From positions 124,001-188,000 of the forward strand of contig NZ_CABFVD010000001.1 in NCBI RefSeq assembly GCF_902143515.1: a stretch of DNA of 64,000 nt, written 5' to 3'. This document shows, one piece after another, positions 25,533 to 34,819 of the stretch (the first letter of the stretch is position 1; each line of letters begins with the position of its first letter). The stretch is from Hathewaya massiliensis (lineage in GTDB: Bacteria; Bacillota; Clostridia; Clostridiales; Clostridiaceae). The position numbers and the translations under genes are program-made. Below the pieces are notes generated by a model that was given only the letters and a program-made list of their open reading frames with translations, was not told the origin of the DNA and did no database searches.

Positions 25533-26971
25533 TTCTCTACCTCTCTACATTCATTTATTTCTAAAAATGATACAATTATTCCAAACAAAAGCCAATGAGG
25601 TAAAAAATAAGTTATAGAACTAGGTGAAAAGCTTCCAAGTATAAAACCAACCAAGCTCAATATTATGCAGCGAGCTGCCATAACTATATCCCTGTTTTTG
25701 TATTTCTTTATATTACTTAATCTTTTAAATATGTATATAAGATACACTACATAAAAAATAAAAATACACACACCGAAATCACCTAATATTTCAAAAAACC
25801 ATCCATGAGGATTATAAGTTTTATGGGTATTATTTAGTCCTTTTATGTACTCAGAGATATTTCCTACACCAAAACCAAATAAATTTTTCTCTTCTAAAAC
25901 TCCTTTTATTACATCATAATAAAGGGTAAGTCTTATATTTTCTGATCCTTTTTTGCCTATTGCATTATTATTTTTTATATCTACAATAGATTCTTGTACA
26001 CTTTTAATCTTATTTATATATCCTAAATTTTTCCCTGTAATTGCAGGCAATATTAGCATAAAACTTAATATAATAATTAGGCATAATGAATAAATAAGAC
26101 CCTTTTTTCTATGTTTTGAATTGGAGATAGTATAAACTACTACTAAAACCACCATAGCAACTAAAGCAACAATATTAAATCTAGATGTAGTTAAAAGTAA
26201 TATACCTACTGCAAAAAAACTATAAAAAATATACTTAAGTCTTTTTCTACGTGAATTTGTAATAGCCTTATAAATAAATAAAGGCAAAAACATAGTTATA
26301 AAACTACCAAAATTATTAGGATTATAGAAAAATGCTATAGGCCTTTTAGAAACCTCTGCTATAACCTTTGAAGACAATTTATACTGTGTAAATTCATCGT
26401 AATAATGTTTTACAGGTAGTTGTATTCTAAACATTATGGCTAATAGCCCTAAAATTAATGAAAGTATAAATACTATCTCTATAGTGCTTATTAAATTCTC
26501 TAATCTCTTATAATTGTTAACATATAAAATAATATTAATCATAAATAAAAATACTATAGCATATATTATTATAAATTTAATTGATAAATACTTATTATTA
26601 GCCCATATAGAACTAATAAGTATGTACACAAACCATAAAATATAAAAGCCAAAAATCTTTTTATCTAAATTGATTTTTATTTCTTTTTTATATAACTTAT
26701 AGAGATTTATTACAGTAAACATCAATAATAAAATGTGAAAAAAATGCAGCTTGTCTATATATGGGAAAAATAAAGTATATTCAAATATAGACGCTATTAT
26801 AAGGGTATAAAATAATTTATCATAATTGTCTTTAATATCCGTTCTATACACCATAAATACATAGCAACAAATAAACAATATATTGTTTACATAGTTTCTA
26901 CTTAATATTCCCATTAATATTGATATAATAATTAATATTAATGAAAATTTATCTTTATATATAAGATTCAT
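25529..26971 (-). CDS. O-antigen ligase/polymerase (Wzy/WaaL)-like membrane protein
   Basis: 480 residues with about 12 hydrophobic helices. A long extracytoplasmic loop ends in NNTHKTYNPHGWFFEILGDFG, the NPHG/N-H-x-(F/Y)-E-type signature of the Wzy_C/ligase superfamily. It either polymerises repeat units or transfers them to a wall acceptor. It is one of three such proteins in the locus. Its stop overlaps the murJ start by 4 nt, indicating coupled translation. Confidence 0.82.
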   Translation of the reverse strand: MNLIYKDKFSLILIIISILMGILSRNYVNNILFICCYVFMVYRTDIKDNYDKLFYTLIIASIFEYTLFFPYIDKLHFFHILLLMFTVINLYKLYKKEIKINLDKKIFGFYILWFVYILISSIWANNKYLSIKFIIIYAIVFLFMINIILYVNNYKRLENLISTIEIVFILSLILGLLAIMFRIQLPVKHYYDEFTQYKLSSKVIAEVSKRPIAFFYNPNNFGSFITMFLPLFIYKAITNSRRKRLKYIFYSFFAVGILLLTTSRFNIVALVAMVVLVVVYTISNSKHRKKGLIYSLCLIIILSFMLILPAITGKNLGYINKIKSVQESIVDIKNNNAIGKKGSENIRLTLYYDVIKGVLEEKNLFGFGVGNISEYIKGLNNTHKTYNPHGWFFEILGDFGVCIFIFYVVYLIYIFKRLSNIKKYKNRDIVMAARCIILSLVGFILGSFSPSSITYFLPHWLLFGIIVSFLEINECREVEK

Positions 26972-27071
26972 GCCAGTTCCTCCAAAGTTACATACGTGAT
27001 CATTTCTTTGTACAAGCTATCCATGCAAAAATATTATATCACGTTTTAAATTAATATTATTTACAAATTTA

Positions 27072-28193
27072 TTACTTTTTACTTAACTCGCTATATAACT
27101 TGTGTATAATCTTATCCCAATCAAAATTTTCCCTACACTCCTTATATGAGAGGTCACAACTTTCACTTAAATCCTTTAAAAAAATATAGTTTTCAAAGCA
27201 TTGTTTTAAGCCTTCTACATCATTAAGCTTAACAACATCTCCCCCACCTTTACTGGTTATCTCTTCAGCTATACCTACCTCTGTTGAAATTATAGTATTT
27301 CCAAGAGCAGCAGCTTCTATAAAAGAAATACCAAAACTTTCAAAATCTGAAGTAAGAGAAAATATTTTAGACTCCCCGTATAATTTAAATAGTTCTCTTC
27401 TATCTCTTATCTCTTCTTTAAATACTACTTTATCTTTTAAATTAGGATTATTGTCATAAAATTCTTTAATGTATGGTTTAAATTCTTCTTCTATAGGACC
27501 TACTAAATATAATTTCCAATCTAGCTTTTCTATATCTTTAATCTTTGAAAAAGCTTCTAAAAGCATTTTTGTATTTTTTTCTTTTGCCCCTACCCTTGCT
27601 ACATTTAAAATTATATTTTTTTTATGATTGAAATCATATTTTATATTTTCATGCTGTAGATAATCAAAATCCACTCCATTGGGAATATTTATTATTTTAT
27701 GACTTTGTTTTTTCAATATATCTTTTAATTTAGGATATAGCTTTTTTTGCTCCACACTTATATAATCTGCTTTATTTAAATATAGGTTAGTAAGGAACAT
27801 TCTAAACTTTCCTAAAGAATTTAATTTATCTATTAACTTATGGCTACAATCTAACTTTAGGTATACTTTACCTCTTTTATTTAAAAGTTTATAAATCATG
27901 GCATAGCACATAGAATAAAGAGTTATATGAAAAACTTGTAACATATCTATTTCTTTACTATGTTTTAAAAGATATATAACACCATCTATTGTATAATTTC
28001 CAGTGTATTTTTTTATAAAATCAATTTTTAGTCCCTTTACTTCCTTTTCTAAATAAGAATAATTTTCTTCATTTTTATAACATGCAATTTTTGCATCGAA
28101 GCCATAAAGTTTATGTAATTTATACGGAATCATTCCCATTTCTTTTACTAGATTCACATTCCAAGTATTAGGATATAATACACAATATTTCAT
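27072..28193 (-). CDS. Glycosyltransferase, GT4-like
   Basis: 373 residues, GT-B fold. The donor domain has ILNVARVGAKEKNTKMLLEAF, and ESFGISFIEAAALGNTIISTEVG replaces the classic EGFxxxxxE block. The N-terminal half reads MKYCVLYPNTWNVNLVKEMG. The acceptor sugar and linkage are unknown. It lies 16 nt after the flippase gene; the next gene starts about 100 bp further on. Confidence 0.83.
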   Translation of the reverse strand: MKYCVLYPNTWNVNLVKEMGMIPYKLHKLYGFDAKIACYKNEENYSYLEKEVKGLKIDFIKKYTGNYTIDGVIYLLKHSKEIDMLQVFHITLYSMCYAMIYKLLNKRGKVYLKLDCSHKLIDKLNSLGKFRMFLTNLYLNKADYISVEQKKLYPKLKDILKKQSHKIINIPNGVDFDYLQHENIKYDFNHKKNIILNVARVGAKEKNTKMLLEAFSKIKDIEKLDWKLYLVGPIEEEFKPYIKEFYDNNPNLKDKVVFKEEIRDRRELFKLYGESKIFSLTSDFESFGISFIEAAALGNTIISTEVGIAEEITSKGGGDVVKLNDVEGLKQCFENYIFLKDLSESCDLSYKECRENFDWDKIIHKLYSELSKK

Positions 28194-28209
28194 TTTACTT
28201 CCTCCTATT

Positions 28210-29622
28210 TTACTTGTTTCTAATTATTTTTTTGATCTCTTCTATAGAAATATATCTAAATACTAAAATTGATATAAAATAAACTATAATAGTACCTATT
28301 ATTTTTATTAAAACATGAAAAGGAGAAAAAACCTTTATAAAAAGTATCATTACTAATACTGAAGGTATTATCTTTATAAAATACTTGCTATATGTTATTT
28401 TAATCTCACTAGATGCAACCTTCCTCATTAAAATAAAGTTAAGTATTTCAGATATAACTGTAGTTATAGCTGCAGCATTAATTCCAAACTTAGGTATTAG
28501 TATAAAATTTAAAATAAGATTTAAAAGGGAAGATATACTAACTATCTTAAGATATACTTTTTCTTTTCCCCATGCATTTAAACTATAAGCATATATTTCT
28601 CTGAAAAATAGTATTAATATATAAAAAGATAATATATTAAAGGATACATAAGAATCTAAATATCTCTCTTTAAATAGAAATACTATTATTTCTTTTGAGA
28701 GCATTATAGAACCAATAAAAATAGGTACAGCTATCATAACTATTATCTTACTTAAATATGATAATAATTCTTTAAGCTTTTCAAATTCCTTGTTACTATA
28801 ATAACTTATTAAATTAGGGAAAATTGGAATATAGATTATACTTATAAGACTTATTAAAAAAAAGATAATCTTATATCCAGTAGAATATAGTGCAAGTTCA
28901 CTATCTGACCTTAAAAATCCTATAATTATAGTATCTACATTACAATTTATCATAGACAACATTCCTGATAGAAAGAAAGGAAATGCTGCTTTTAAATAAT
29001 AAATATTACTATGTGGTTTAAATTTTATAGTAAGTTCGTAGGATTTTTTCCTATACACTATAAGATGATATATAGAAGCCATAAGCATCCCCATAAATGT
29101 ACCTATGGGAATAATATAAAATTTCTCATCTCCATTTAAAAATAAAACTAATATAATTACTGGAATTATACTCTTAACTATATTGTATCTAGCATTATAT
29201 TGCATTTCTGAAATTCCAGAGTAAAACCAGTCTATGTTAAAGGCAATAGGAAACAAAGTAATACCATAGATTATTAGCACATATGTAAAAACTGTTCCTT
29301 TATTGGCAAATATAGCTATTAAGATTATTAATAAAAAAGAAATCATAGCTATGATTAGCCTTAGCCCTATAATGTTTCCTACTAAGGATTGTATCTTTCC
29401 TTTATCATCTTTGTTTTTTGCAACTTCTTTTGTCCCATAAGTTTGAAGACCATAAAGTGTCATCATAGTAAAATATACTAATATAGCTTGTGATAAATTT
29501 ATTACCCCAACTAAGTCTTTGCTTAAAGTTCTAGTGTAGTAAGTTATAAATAAAAAAGCAAATAACTGTGCAAAAATATTAGAAAATCCTAAGGAAAATA
29601 AATTTCTAAGTATTTTATTTAT
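28210..29622 (-). CDS. Wzx-type polysaccharide flippase with apparent ATA start
   Basis: A MOP-superfamily exporter for undecaprenyl-linked repeat units. The first ATG is 29466 (MMTLYGLQTYGTKEVAK), but that would delete the usual first transmembrane helix. The frame stays open for 52 more codons upstream and encodes exactly the expected family start, NKILRNLFSLGFSNIF. The codon in the normal start position is ATA at 29620-29622, preceded by AAAGGAAG at suitable distance and overlapping the tagA stop by 8 nt. Counting from there gives about 470 residues, normal for Wzx. Either ATA is used, or the gene has lost its start, or one base is misread. Confidence 0.72.
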   Translation of the reverse strand: MNKILRNLFSLGFSNIFAQLFAFLFITYYTRTLSKDLVGVINLSQAILVYFTMMTLYGLQTYGTKEVAKNKDDKGKIQSLVGNIIGLRLIIAMISFLLIILIAIFANKGTVFTYVLIIYGITLFPIAFNIDWFYSGISEMQYNARYNIVKSIIPVIILVLFLNGDEKFYIIPIGTFMGMLMASIYHLIVYRKKSYELTIKFKPHSNIYYLKAAFPFFLSGMLSMINCNVDTIIIGFLRSDSELALYSTGYKIIFFLISLISIIYIPIFPNLISYYSNKEFEKLKELLSYLSKIIVMIAVPIFIGSIMLSKEIIVFLFKERYLDSYVSFNILSFYILILFFREIYAYSLNAWGKEKVYLKIVSISSLLNLILNFILIPKFGINAAAITTVISEILNFILMRKVASSEIKITYSKYFIKIIPSVLVMILFIKVFSPFHVLIKIIGTIIVYFISILVFRYISIEEIKKIIRNK

Positions 29623-30355
29623 CTTCTACACTTCCTTTCTTTTTACCACGCTTGTAAAATAAAACCTTTAGTATAAATTTAGGTATCACTGCTAATCTCT
29701 TAATCCTATATGGCTCCTTAAAAGTTCTATAAAGCCATTCCATTTTTAAATTAATAATTATCTTAGGTGCTCTATTTAATTTCCCTGAAAATATATCAAA
29801 ACTTCCTCCAACTCCCATAAAAACCTTACAAGGAAACTCATTAATATTATCCCATATAAATCTTTCCTGTCTTGGACATCCCATAGCAACAAAAAGAGCA
29901 TAGGGTTTTTTACCTTTAATGTCTTGTAAAATCTCATTACAATCCTCTAAATCAAAATAGCCATTATGATATCCTAGTACGTTTAATCCTTTATATTTTT
30001 CCTTTAAATTCTCTGCACACTTTTGAACTACTTCTTCTTTAGCTCCAACTAAATATATACCCTTATTTTTATCCCTTGCTTGTTCTACTATGGTTTCCAT
30101 TACTTCTATACCTGCTAACTTTTCTTTAACAGGATTCTTAAGTAATTTAGATGCTAGAACAGTGCCTACACCATCAGGAATTATTAAAGCTGTTTTATCG
30201 GTAAAACAATCTCTTAGCATTTTATCCTGGAGACCAGAATATAAAATTTCAGGATTTCCTGATATTATATTTACCTTATCTCTTTTTTCTATTTCATCTA
30301 AGAGTTCTTTTTTATCACCTTTGAATATATCATAAAAAAGTATTTTGCTATACAT
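29615..30355 (-). CDS. tagA: TagA/WecG-type N-acetylmannosaminyltransferase
   Basis: A GT26 enzyme that adds ManNAc or a related HexNAc to undecaprenyl-PP-GlcNAc, the second step of a linkage unit. About 246 residues from ATG 30355. Diagnostic blocks are NPEILYSGLQD, IIPDGVGTVLASKLL with the catalytic Asp, and AMGCPRQERFI. The longer frame to 30412 is rejected: AAAAGGTG lies before 30355, and the extension runs through a hairpin. wecB at 33744 can supply UDP-ManNAc. No tagB/tagF-type teichoic polymerase is in the window. Confidence 0.9.
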   Translation of the reverse strand: MYSKILFYDIFKGDKKELLDEIEKRDKVNIISGNPEILYSGLQDKMLRDCFTDKTALIIPDGVGTVLASKLLKNPVKEKLAGIEVMETIVEQARDKNKGIYLVGAKEEVVQKCAENLKEKYKGLNVLGYHNGYFDLEDCNEILQDIKGKKPYALFVAMGCPRQERFIWDNINEFPCKVFMGVGGSFDIFSGKLNRAPKIIINLKMEWLYRTFKEPYRIKRLAVIPKFILKVLFYKRGKKKGSVEDK

Positions 30356-30381
30356 TTTAATCACCTTTTGTAATAATATTA

Positions 30382-30407
30382 AAAGAGAACAATGTACAAA
30401 CAATGTT
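30382..30407 (-). terminator. Possible terminator or attenuator upstream of tagA
   Basis: GAGAACAATG (30382-30391) pairs with 30398-30407 at nine of ten positions. On the minus strand only a weak T-rich stretch follows, 27 nt before the tagA start. It may terminate or attenuate transcription entering from the sugar transferase gene. Confidence 0.4.
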
Positions 30408-30418
30408 CTCATATGAAT

Positions 30419-30493
30419 TTATCCCATGACTATCCGCTCTAGTACTCCCATTTTTTCAAAGTAGGAGAAAAGAGCGGCTACGTCCCTGGATAA
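30419..30493. repeat. Inverted-repeat element family 1, 75-bp copy
   Basis: Its ends TTATCCCATGACTATCCGCTC (first 20 nt from 30419) and the mirror GAGCGGCTACGTCCCTGGAT-AA pair with each other over most of their length. The inner arms TACTCC and GTAGGAG also pair, so the whole element folds into one long imperfect hairpin. It is the inverted counterpart of the copy at 20465-20592. Confidence 0.65.
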
Positions 30494-30504
30494 CGACTTC
30501 TAAC

Positions 30505-30534
30505 CTTAAGAGGGAGTAAAAACTCCCTCTTAAG
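30505..30534. repeat. Perfect 13-bp hairpin after sugar transferase gene
   Basis: Arms 30505-30517 and 30522-30534 are perfectly complementary around an AAAA loop. No T run follows on the minus strand, so it is not a standard intrinsic terminator. It could be an mRNA 3'-stabilising or processing hairpin. Confidence 0.55.
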
Positions 30535-30573
30535 CTAATAACTCTGTTTATATTTAATTAATAGCTTACTATA

Positions 30574-31227
30574 CTAGTATGCTCCCTCTTTCTTTAATAC
30601 AGAGGTTACTGTTCTAATTAATATTTTAAAATCATAGAGTATGGAAAAATTCTTAATATAGTTTAAATCGTATGAAACAGTTTTTCCTAATTCAATTTCT
30701 CCTCGTCCACTAACTTGAGCTAGACCAGTTATACCTGGTAATACTAGTAGTCTTTGGTCATATTCTTTAGGATAATACCTAACTACATCAGGAATTTCAG
30801 GCCTTGGCCCTACTAGACTCATTTCTCCCTTTAAAACATTAAATAACTGAGGAAGTTCATCTAAACTAGTTTTTCTTAAAAAGGCTCCTACTTTTGTAAT
30901 CCTATTATCTGATCTACTTTGAAATACAAAATTATTAAGATTCTTAGGATCTATTTTTAATTCTGATTTTTTTTCAGCATCAACTATCATAGTTCTAAAT
31001 TTATATATTGTAAAATTTTCTTTATCTTTTCCTACCCTTACTTGCTTAAAAAGAGCAGGACCTTTAGAATCTATTTTTATAGCTGTAAATAAAATTATAT
31101 AAAGTGGAGACAAAATTACAATTCCTATTAAAGATAATATTATATCAAAAAACCTCTTAATAATAAACTGAAGTTTTTTATCTTTAATGTCTCTCTCCAC
31201 ATCTATAGTTGGCAAATTATTCTCCAT
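30574..31227 (-). CDS. Bacterial sugar transferase (monotopic phosphoglycosyl transferase)
   Basis: Starts a glycan by moving a sugar-1-phosphate to undecaprenyl phosphate. 217 residues with one N-terminal membrane helix (about 25-48, the re-entrant helix). The catalytic block is KVGAFLRKTSLDELPQLFNVLKGEMSLVGPRP, with the Asp-Glu dyad in LDELPQ. FKQVRVGKDKENFTIYKFRTM is also diagnostic. The substrate could be a 6-deoxy-HexNAc given the CapD-type dehydratase upstream in the locus. It lies 15 nt after the O-antigen ligase-like gene. Confidence 0.92.
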   Translation of the reverse strand: MENNLPTIDVERDIKDKKLQFIIKRFFDIILSLIGIVILSPLYIILFTAIKIDSKGPALFKQVRVGKDKENFTIYKFRTMIVDAEKKSELKIDPKNLNNFVFQSRSDNRITKVGAFLRKTSLDELPQLFNVLKGEMSLVGPRPEIPDVVRYYPKEYDQRLLVLPGITGLAQVSGRGEIELGKTVSYDLNYIKNFSILYDFKILIRTVTSVLKKEGAY

Positions 31228-31242
31228 GGTTTCCTCCTCAAA

Positions 31243-32481
31243 TTATATATTTTGTGAATTGTATTTATATGAACTAGCTACTGCAATTATAATCCAAAAA
31301 AAACTTATGACTTTAGGTGCTGAAAAGAAATTATCTATAAAGTTCATTGCCGTAAATGCAATTAATGATGACAGAAATCCTTTATAAAAATACTTATAAT
31401 GGTAATTTTCCACTTCATTATAAAATTTAGCAACATTAAATACAAGAATTATTAAATAAGATATTAGAGCTACTAATCCTATTATACCTAATTCAACTTG
31501 TGCTTTAATGTATATATTATGAGGATGAAACTTACTGTAGGCTCCATAGCCTAAGAACTTTACCTTATTAATATACTGATCATAGTAAGTTCTATAATTT
31601 CCTGCTCCAACCCCTAAAATAGGATGATCTTTTATCATAAGAAAAGCCACTTTCCATAGGGTTATCCTTGATAAATTTTGGGATATATTACCTATATCTT
31701 TTACCCTATTCCTTATTTGAGGGAATAAAAGAGAAATTCCTCCTAAGGCTCCAACACCCCAAATTAACTTTAAATTATATGTAACTACAAAAACTAAAGC
31801 ACCTAAAAATAATCCTATCCATGCATTTCTAGAAAAAGATAACATTATATTGAGAAAAGTTAAAAAAGAAACTGTTCCATAGATTATTCTCTTTTTTTTG
31901 TTTTTTTCTTTTATGCATAGCATTATGTATGGAAAAATAAGAAGAACACACAATGCACCTAAGTTATTAGAATTTTCTAAAGTAGATGCTATTCTTAAAA
32001 AGGAGCTTGCACCACTACTTTGAATTGTTCCCATACCTTTTAAGTATTCAAAGACTCCTATTAAATCTACCAAAAATAAGCTTAGGGTCACTATATTTAA
32101 AATCCTATTAAGTATGTTTTTACTATGAACCTCATATTTTATGATAAAAAATAAAATTACATAAGTAAAAAATCTTACACTTTCACTTAAAGCTAGCCTC
32201 TTATCTTTAGCATAAATTATGGAAATAAACATAATAGCTATCCATATAAATACTGAAATACTGAACTTATCCTTAAAAAAGTCCTTTATCCCCTTTATAA
32301 AACGCTCTCTTGATCTCTTATTTACCAATAAATTTATAATATAAGTTAATATTATAAATAAAATTATAATATCTCCATTTAAGGGTACTGTTTCTTTTAT
32401 TTTAAATTTGCTAGGAGCTAATGGTAATACGATTATATATAAATATATAAGATATACTAATATAGACTCTAATAAACTCAT
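31243..32481 (-). CDS. O-antigen ligase/polymerase family membrane protein
   Basis: About 412 residues with roughly 11 transmembrane helices. The Wzy_C signature is GVGAGNYRTYYD followed by KFHPHNIYIKAQVELGIIG, with the conserved HPHN. ATG 32481 (MSLLESILV) is preferred because GGGAGA lies 8 nt upstream; ATGs at 32505 and 32496 have no site. It is the second of three ligase/polymerase-like proteins in the locus, 27 nt after the glycosyltransferase gene. Confidence 0.85.
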   Translation of the reverse strand: MSLLESILVYLIYLYIIVLPLAPSKFKIKETVPLNGDIIILFIILTYIINLLVNKRSRERFIKGIKDFFKDKFSISVFIWIAIMFISIIYAKDKRLALSESVRFFTYVILFFIIKYEVHSKNILNRILNIVTLSLFLVDLIGVFEYLKGMGTIQSSGASSFLRIASTLENSNNLGALCVLLIFPYIMLCIKEKNKKKRIIYGTVSFLTFLNIMLSFSRNAWIGLFLGALVFVVTYNLKLIWGVGALGGISLLFPQIRNRVKDIGNISQNLSRITLWKVAFLMIKDHPILGVGAGNYRTYYDQYINKVKFLGYGAYSKFHPHNIYIKAQVELGIIGLVALISYLIILVFNVAKFYNEVENYHYKYFYKGFLSSLIAFTAMNFIDNFFSAPKVISFFWIIIAVASSYKYNSQNI

Positions 32482-32508
32482 TATACTATCTCCCATTAAA
32501 AACATTAA

Positions 32509-33726
32509 TTAAAGTTCTTTTAATATTTTTTCTAATTTTCTCGTTATACTCTCTCTTGAATAGTTTTCTATAACATACTTTCTACCGTTTTGTCCCAATT
32601 CTTCTTTTAAGTCCTTATTCTTATGTAGTTTTAAAACTGCATCTGCAATCTCTTTTGCATTTTCAGGTTCAACAGTTATTCCAGCCCTAGCATCATTTAT
32701 AAGTTTTTCTGCTTCTCCTTCTACAGCCAATACTATAGGCAATTCAGATGACAATGCTTCAAACATTTTTGATGGCAATGCTCCTTTAAATAAATCCAAT
32801 TTTTTTAAAGGAACTACAGTAGCATCCATAGATGCTATTATTCTAGGCATATTAGGTTTAAGTTGTACTGGTTGAAAGGAAACATTATTTAATTCCTTTT
32901 CCTTTACCATATCCATAAGCTTAGACTTTTCTGGTCCATCTCCTATAAATACAAACTGTATATCTTTTTCTTCTTTTAATAATTCTGCTGCATCTATAAT
33001 GACTTCTAATCCTTGAGCTAAACCATGTATACCAGCATAGCATACTGCAAACTTATCCTTTATGCCCCACTCTTCTCTTAATTTCTCATCTCTGTTTTCT
33101 TTTTTAAAGAATTCTGTATCTACTCCATTAGTTATTAAATGAACTTTATTTTTATCAAAGCCTCTGCTTACAATATTATCAACTATACCTTTTGTTTGCC
33201 CAGTAACTGCTGCTGCTTTTCTATAGGAAAATTCCTCAAGCCACGTAGAAGCTTTAATTAATAACTTATTATTTAGAACCCCTAGTTTAACAGCTGACTC
33301 TGGCCATAAATCTGAAACATTAAAAACAAACTTAGCTTTTTTTCTTTTTGCAATAACATACCCTGACCAACCTAAAAACAGTGGTGGTGATTCAGTAATT
33401 ACGACATCTTGTTCTTCAATATGCTTTAAACCTGTAAATACTGAAGAAAACGTAAAGGATAAATAATTTTTTAATCTTTTCGTAAAGGATTTTTCTTTAG
33501 TAGCATAAATACTAGTACGTACAATCTTTATACCGTCTATCTCCTCTTTAACTAACTTCTTTCCTCTATATTCTTCAAATATCTCTCCCTTTGGATAGTT
33601 AGGCATAGCTGTTAATATAGTTATTTCATGTCCAAATTTTTTTAGCTGTTTTGCAAACTCAAAAATTCTATTTTGTGGTGCACCAACCTCTGGTGGACAA
33701 TATTGTGTTAAAAATAATATTTTCAT
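32509..33726 (-). CDS. Glycosyltransferase, WbuB/GT4 type
   Basis: 405 residues. The start MKILFLTQYCPPEVGAPQNR is typical of WbuB-like fucosaminyl- or HexNAc transferases. The donor domain has CYAGIHGLAQGLEVIIDAAELL and FEALSSELPIVLAVEGEAEKLI, with the conserved Glu. It probably adds the second sugar to the lipid-linked chain started by the neighbouring phosphoglycosyl transferase. The donor is unknown. It follows wecB by 17 nt. Confidence 0.88.
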   Translation of the reverse strand: MKILFLTQYCPPEVGAPQNRIFEFAKQLKKFGHEITILTAMPNYPKGEIFEEYRGKKLVKEEIDGIKIVRTSIYATKEKSFTKRLKNYLSFTFSSVFTGLKHIEEQDVVITESPPLFLGWSGYVIAKRKKAKFVFNVSDLWPESAVKLGVLNNKLLIKASTWLEEFSYRKAAAVTGQTKGIVDNIVSRGFDKNKVHLITNGVDTEFFKKENRDEKLREEWGIKDKFAVCYAGIHGLAQGLEVIIDAAELLKEEKDIQFVFIGDGPEKSKLMDMVKEKELNNVSFQPVQLKPNMPRIIASMDATVVPLKKLDLFKGALPSKMFEALSSELPIVLAVEGEAEKLINDARAGITVEPENAKEIADAVLKLHKNKDLKEELGQNGRKYVIENYSRESITRKLEKILKEL

Positions 33727-33743
33727 AATTTCACCTCAATTAA

Positions 33744-34802
33744 CTAAAAACCTTGATTTATTATAGATAGTATTTTTTCAGAAGCATGCCCATCTCCAAA
33801 AATATCTTCTTGCTCTTTTTTAGGCATAAAATTAATTATGGAATCTAATATCTTTTCCTTATTAGTTCCTACTATTACATTCCAACCATTTTTAACTGTT
33901 TCTACCCATTCTGTTTCATCCCTCATAGTAATACAAGGTTTCTTTGCAAAAAATGCTTCTTTTTGAACCCCACCGCTATCTGTTACAATTTTTTCTGCAT
34001 GCATTTCTAAAGCTATCATATCCAAGTATCCAACTGGTTCAATGATTTTAATATTTTCATTAAAATTTAAACCGTAATCTGTCATGTACTTCTTAGTTCT
34101 AGGATGCAGTGGAAGAACCACGGTTTTACCACTTTCATTTAAAGCTTCTATAATATTCTTTAATCTATTTATATCATTGGTATTTTCAGCTCTATGAATA
34201 GTAGTTAAAATATATTTATTTTCTTCTACACCTATTTTATTTAGTATAGATTCCTTTTCAGAAGCTATTTTTTTAAAATGCAATACAGCATCAAACATTA
34301 CATCCCCAACATTGTAAACCCCTTTTGCTATGCCCTCTTTTTGTAAGTTGTTCTCAGCTGTTTCTGTTGGTACAAATAAAAACTTAGATATATGATCTGT
34401 TAATATTCTATTTTGTTCTTCTGGCATACTCATATTAAAACTTCTAAGTCCAGCTTCAACGTGAGCTACAGGTATTAATAATTTACTTGCACACAAAGCT
34501 CCTGCTAAGGTAGAATTTGTATCTCCATAAACCAATATTAAATCAGGTTTTTCCTTTAAATAAATCTTTTCAAGTTCTATAAGCATTTTACCTGTCTGTT
34601 CACCATGACCTCCAGAACCAACACATAAATTATAATCAGGTTTTGGTATTTTAAGTTCTTCAAAAAATATTTTTGACATATTTTCATCATAATGTTGCCC
34701 TGTATGTATAAGTATTTCTTCGTGTTCTTTTCTTATTACATTTGATACTGCTGCTGCCTTAATAAATTGTGGACGAGCACCAACTACAGTGATAATCTTC
34801 AT
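33744..34802 (-). CDS. wecB: UDP-N-acetylglucosamine 2-epimerase
   Basis: Interconverts UDP-GlcNAc and UDP-ManNAc in the cytosol. 352 residues. Conserved blocks are GARPQFIKAAAVS, IHTGQHYDENMS, VEAGLRSFNMSMPEEQNR and TDSGGVQKEAFF. It supplies ManNAc units that TagA (29615-30355) can use, and it precedes a GT4 gene. ATG 34802 follows GGGAG. Confidence 0.94.
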   Translation of the reverse strand: MKIITVVGARPQFIKAAAVSNVIRKEHEEILIHTGQHYDENMSKIFFEELKIPKPDYNLCVGSGGHGEQTGKMLIELEKIYLKEKPDLILVYGDTNSTLAGALCASKLLIPVAHVEAGLRSFNMSMPEEQNRILTDHISKFLFVPTETAENNLQKEGIAKGVYNVGDVMFDAVLHFKKIASEKESILNKIGVEENKYILTTIHRAENTNDINRLKNIIEALNESGKTVVLPLHPRTKKYMTDYGLNFNENIKIIEPVGYLDMIALEMHAEKIVTDSGGVQKEAFFAKKPCITMRDETEWVETVKNGWNVIVGTNKEKILDSIINFMPKKEQEDIFGDGHASEKILSIINQGF

Positions 34803-34819
34803 AAATGCATCTCCCTTTA

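Noticed and set aside
24979-25617. A 212-codon open frame on the plus strand
   Set aside because: It is antisense to murJ and the ligase-like gene; its hydrophobic character mirrors the membrane helices on the other strand.
30356-30412. Upstream extension of the tagA frame
   Set aside because: It passes through a hairpin and has no ribosome site; ATG 30355 has AAAAGGTG.
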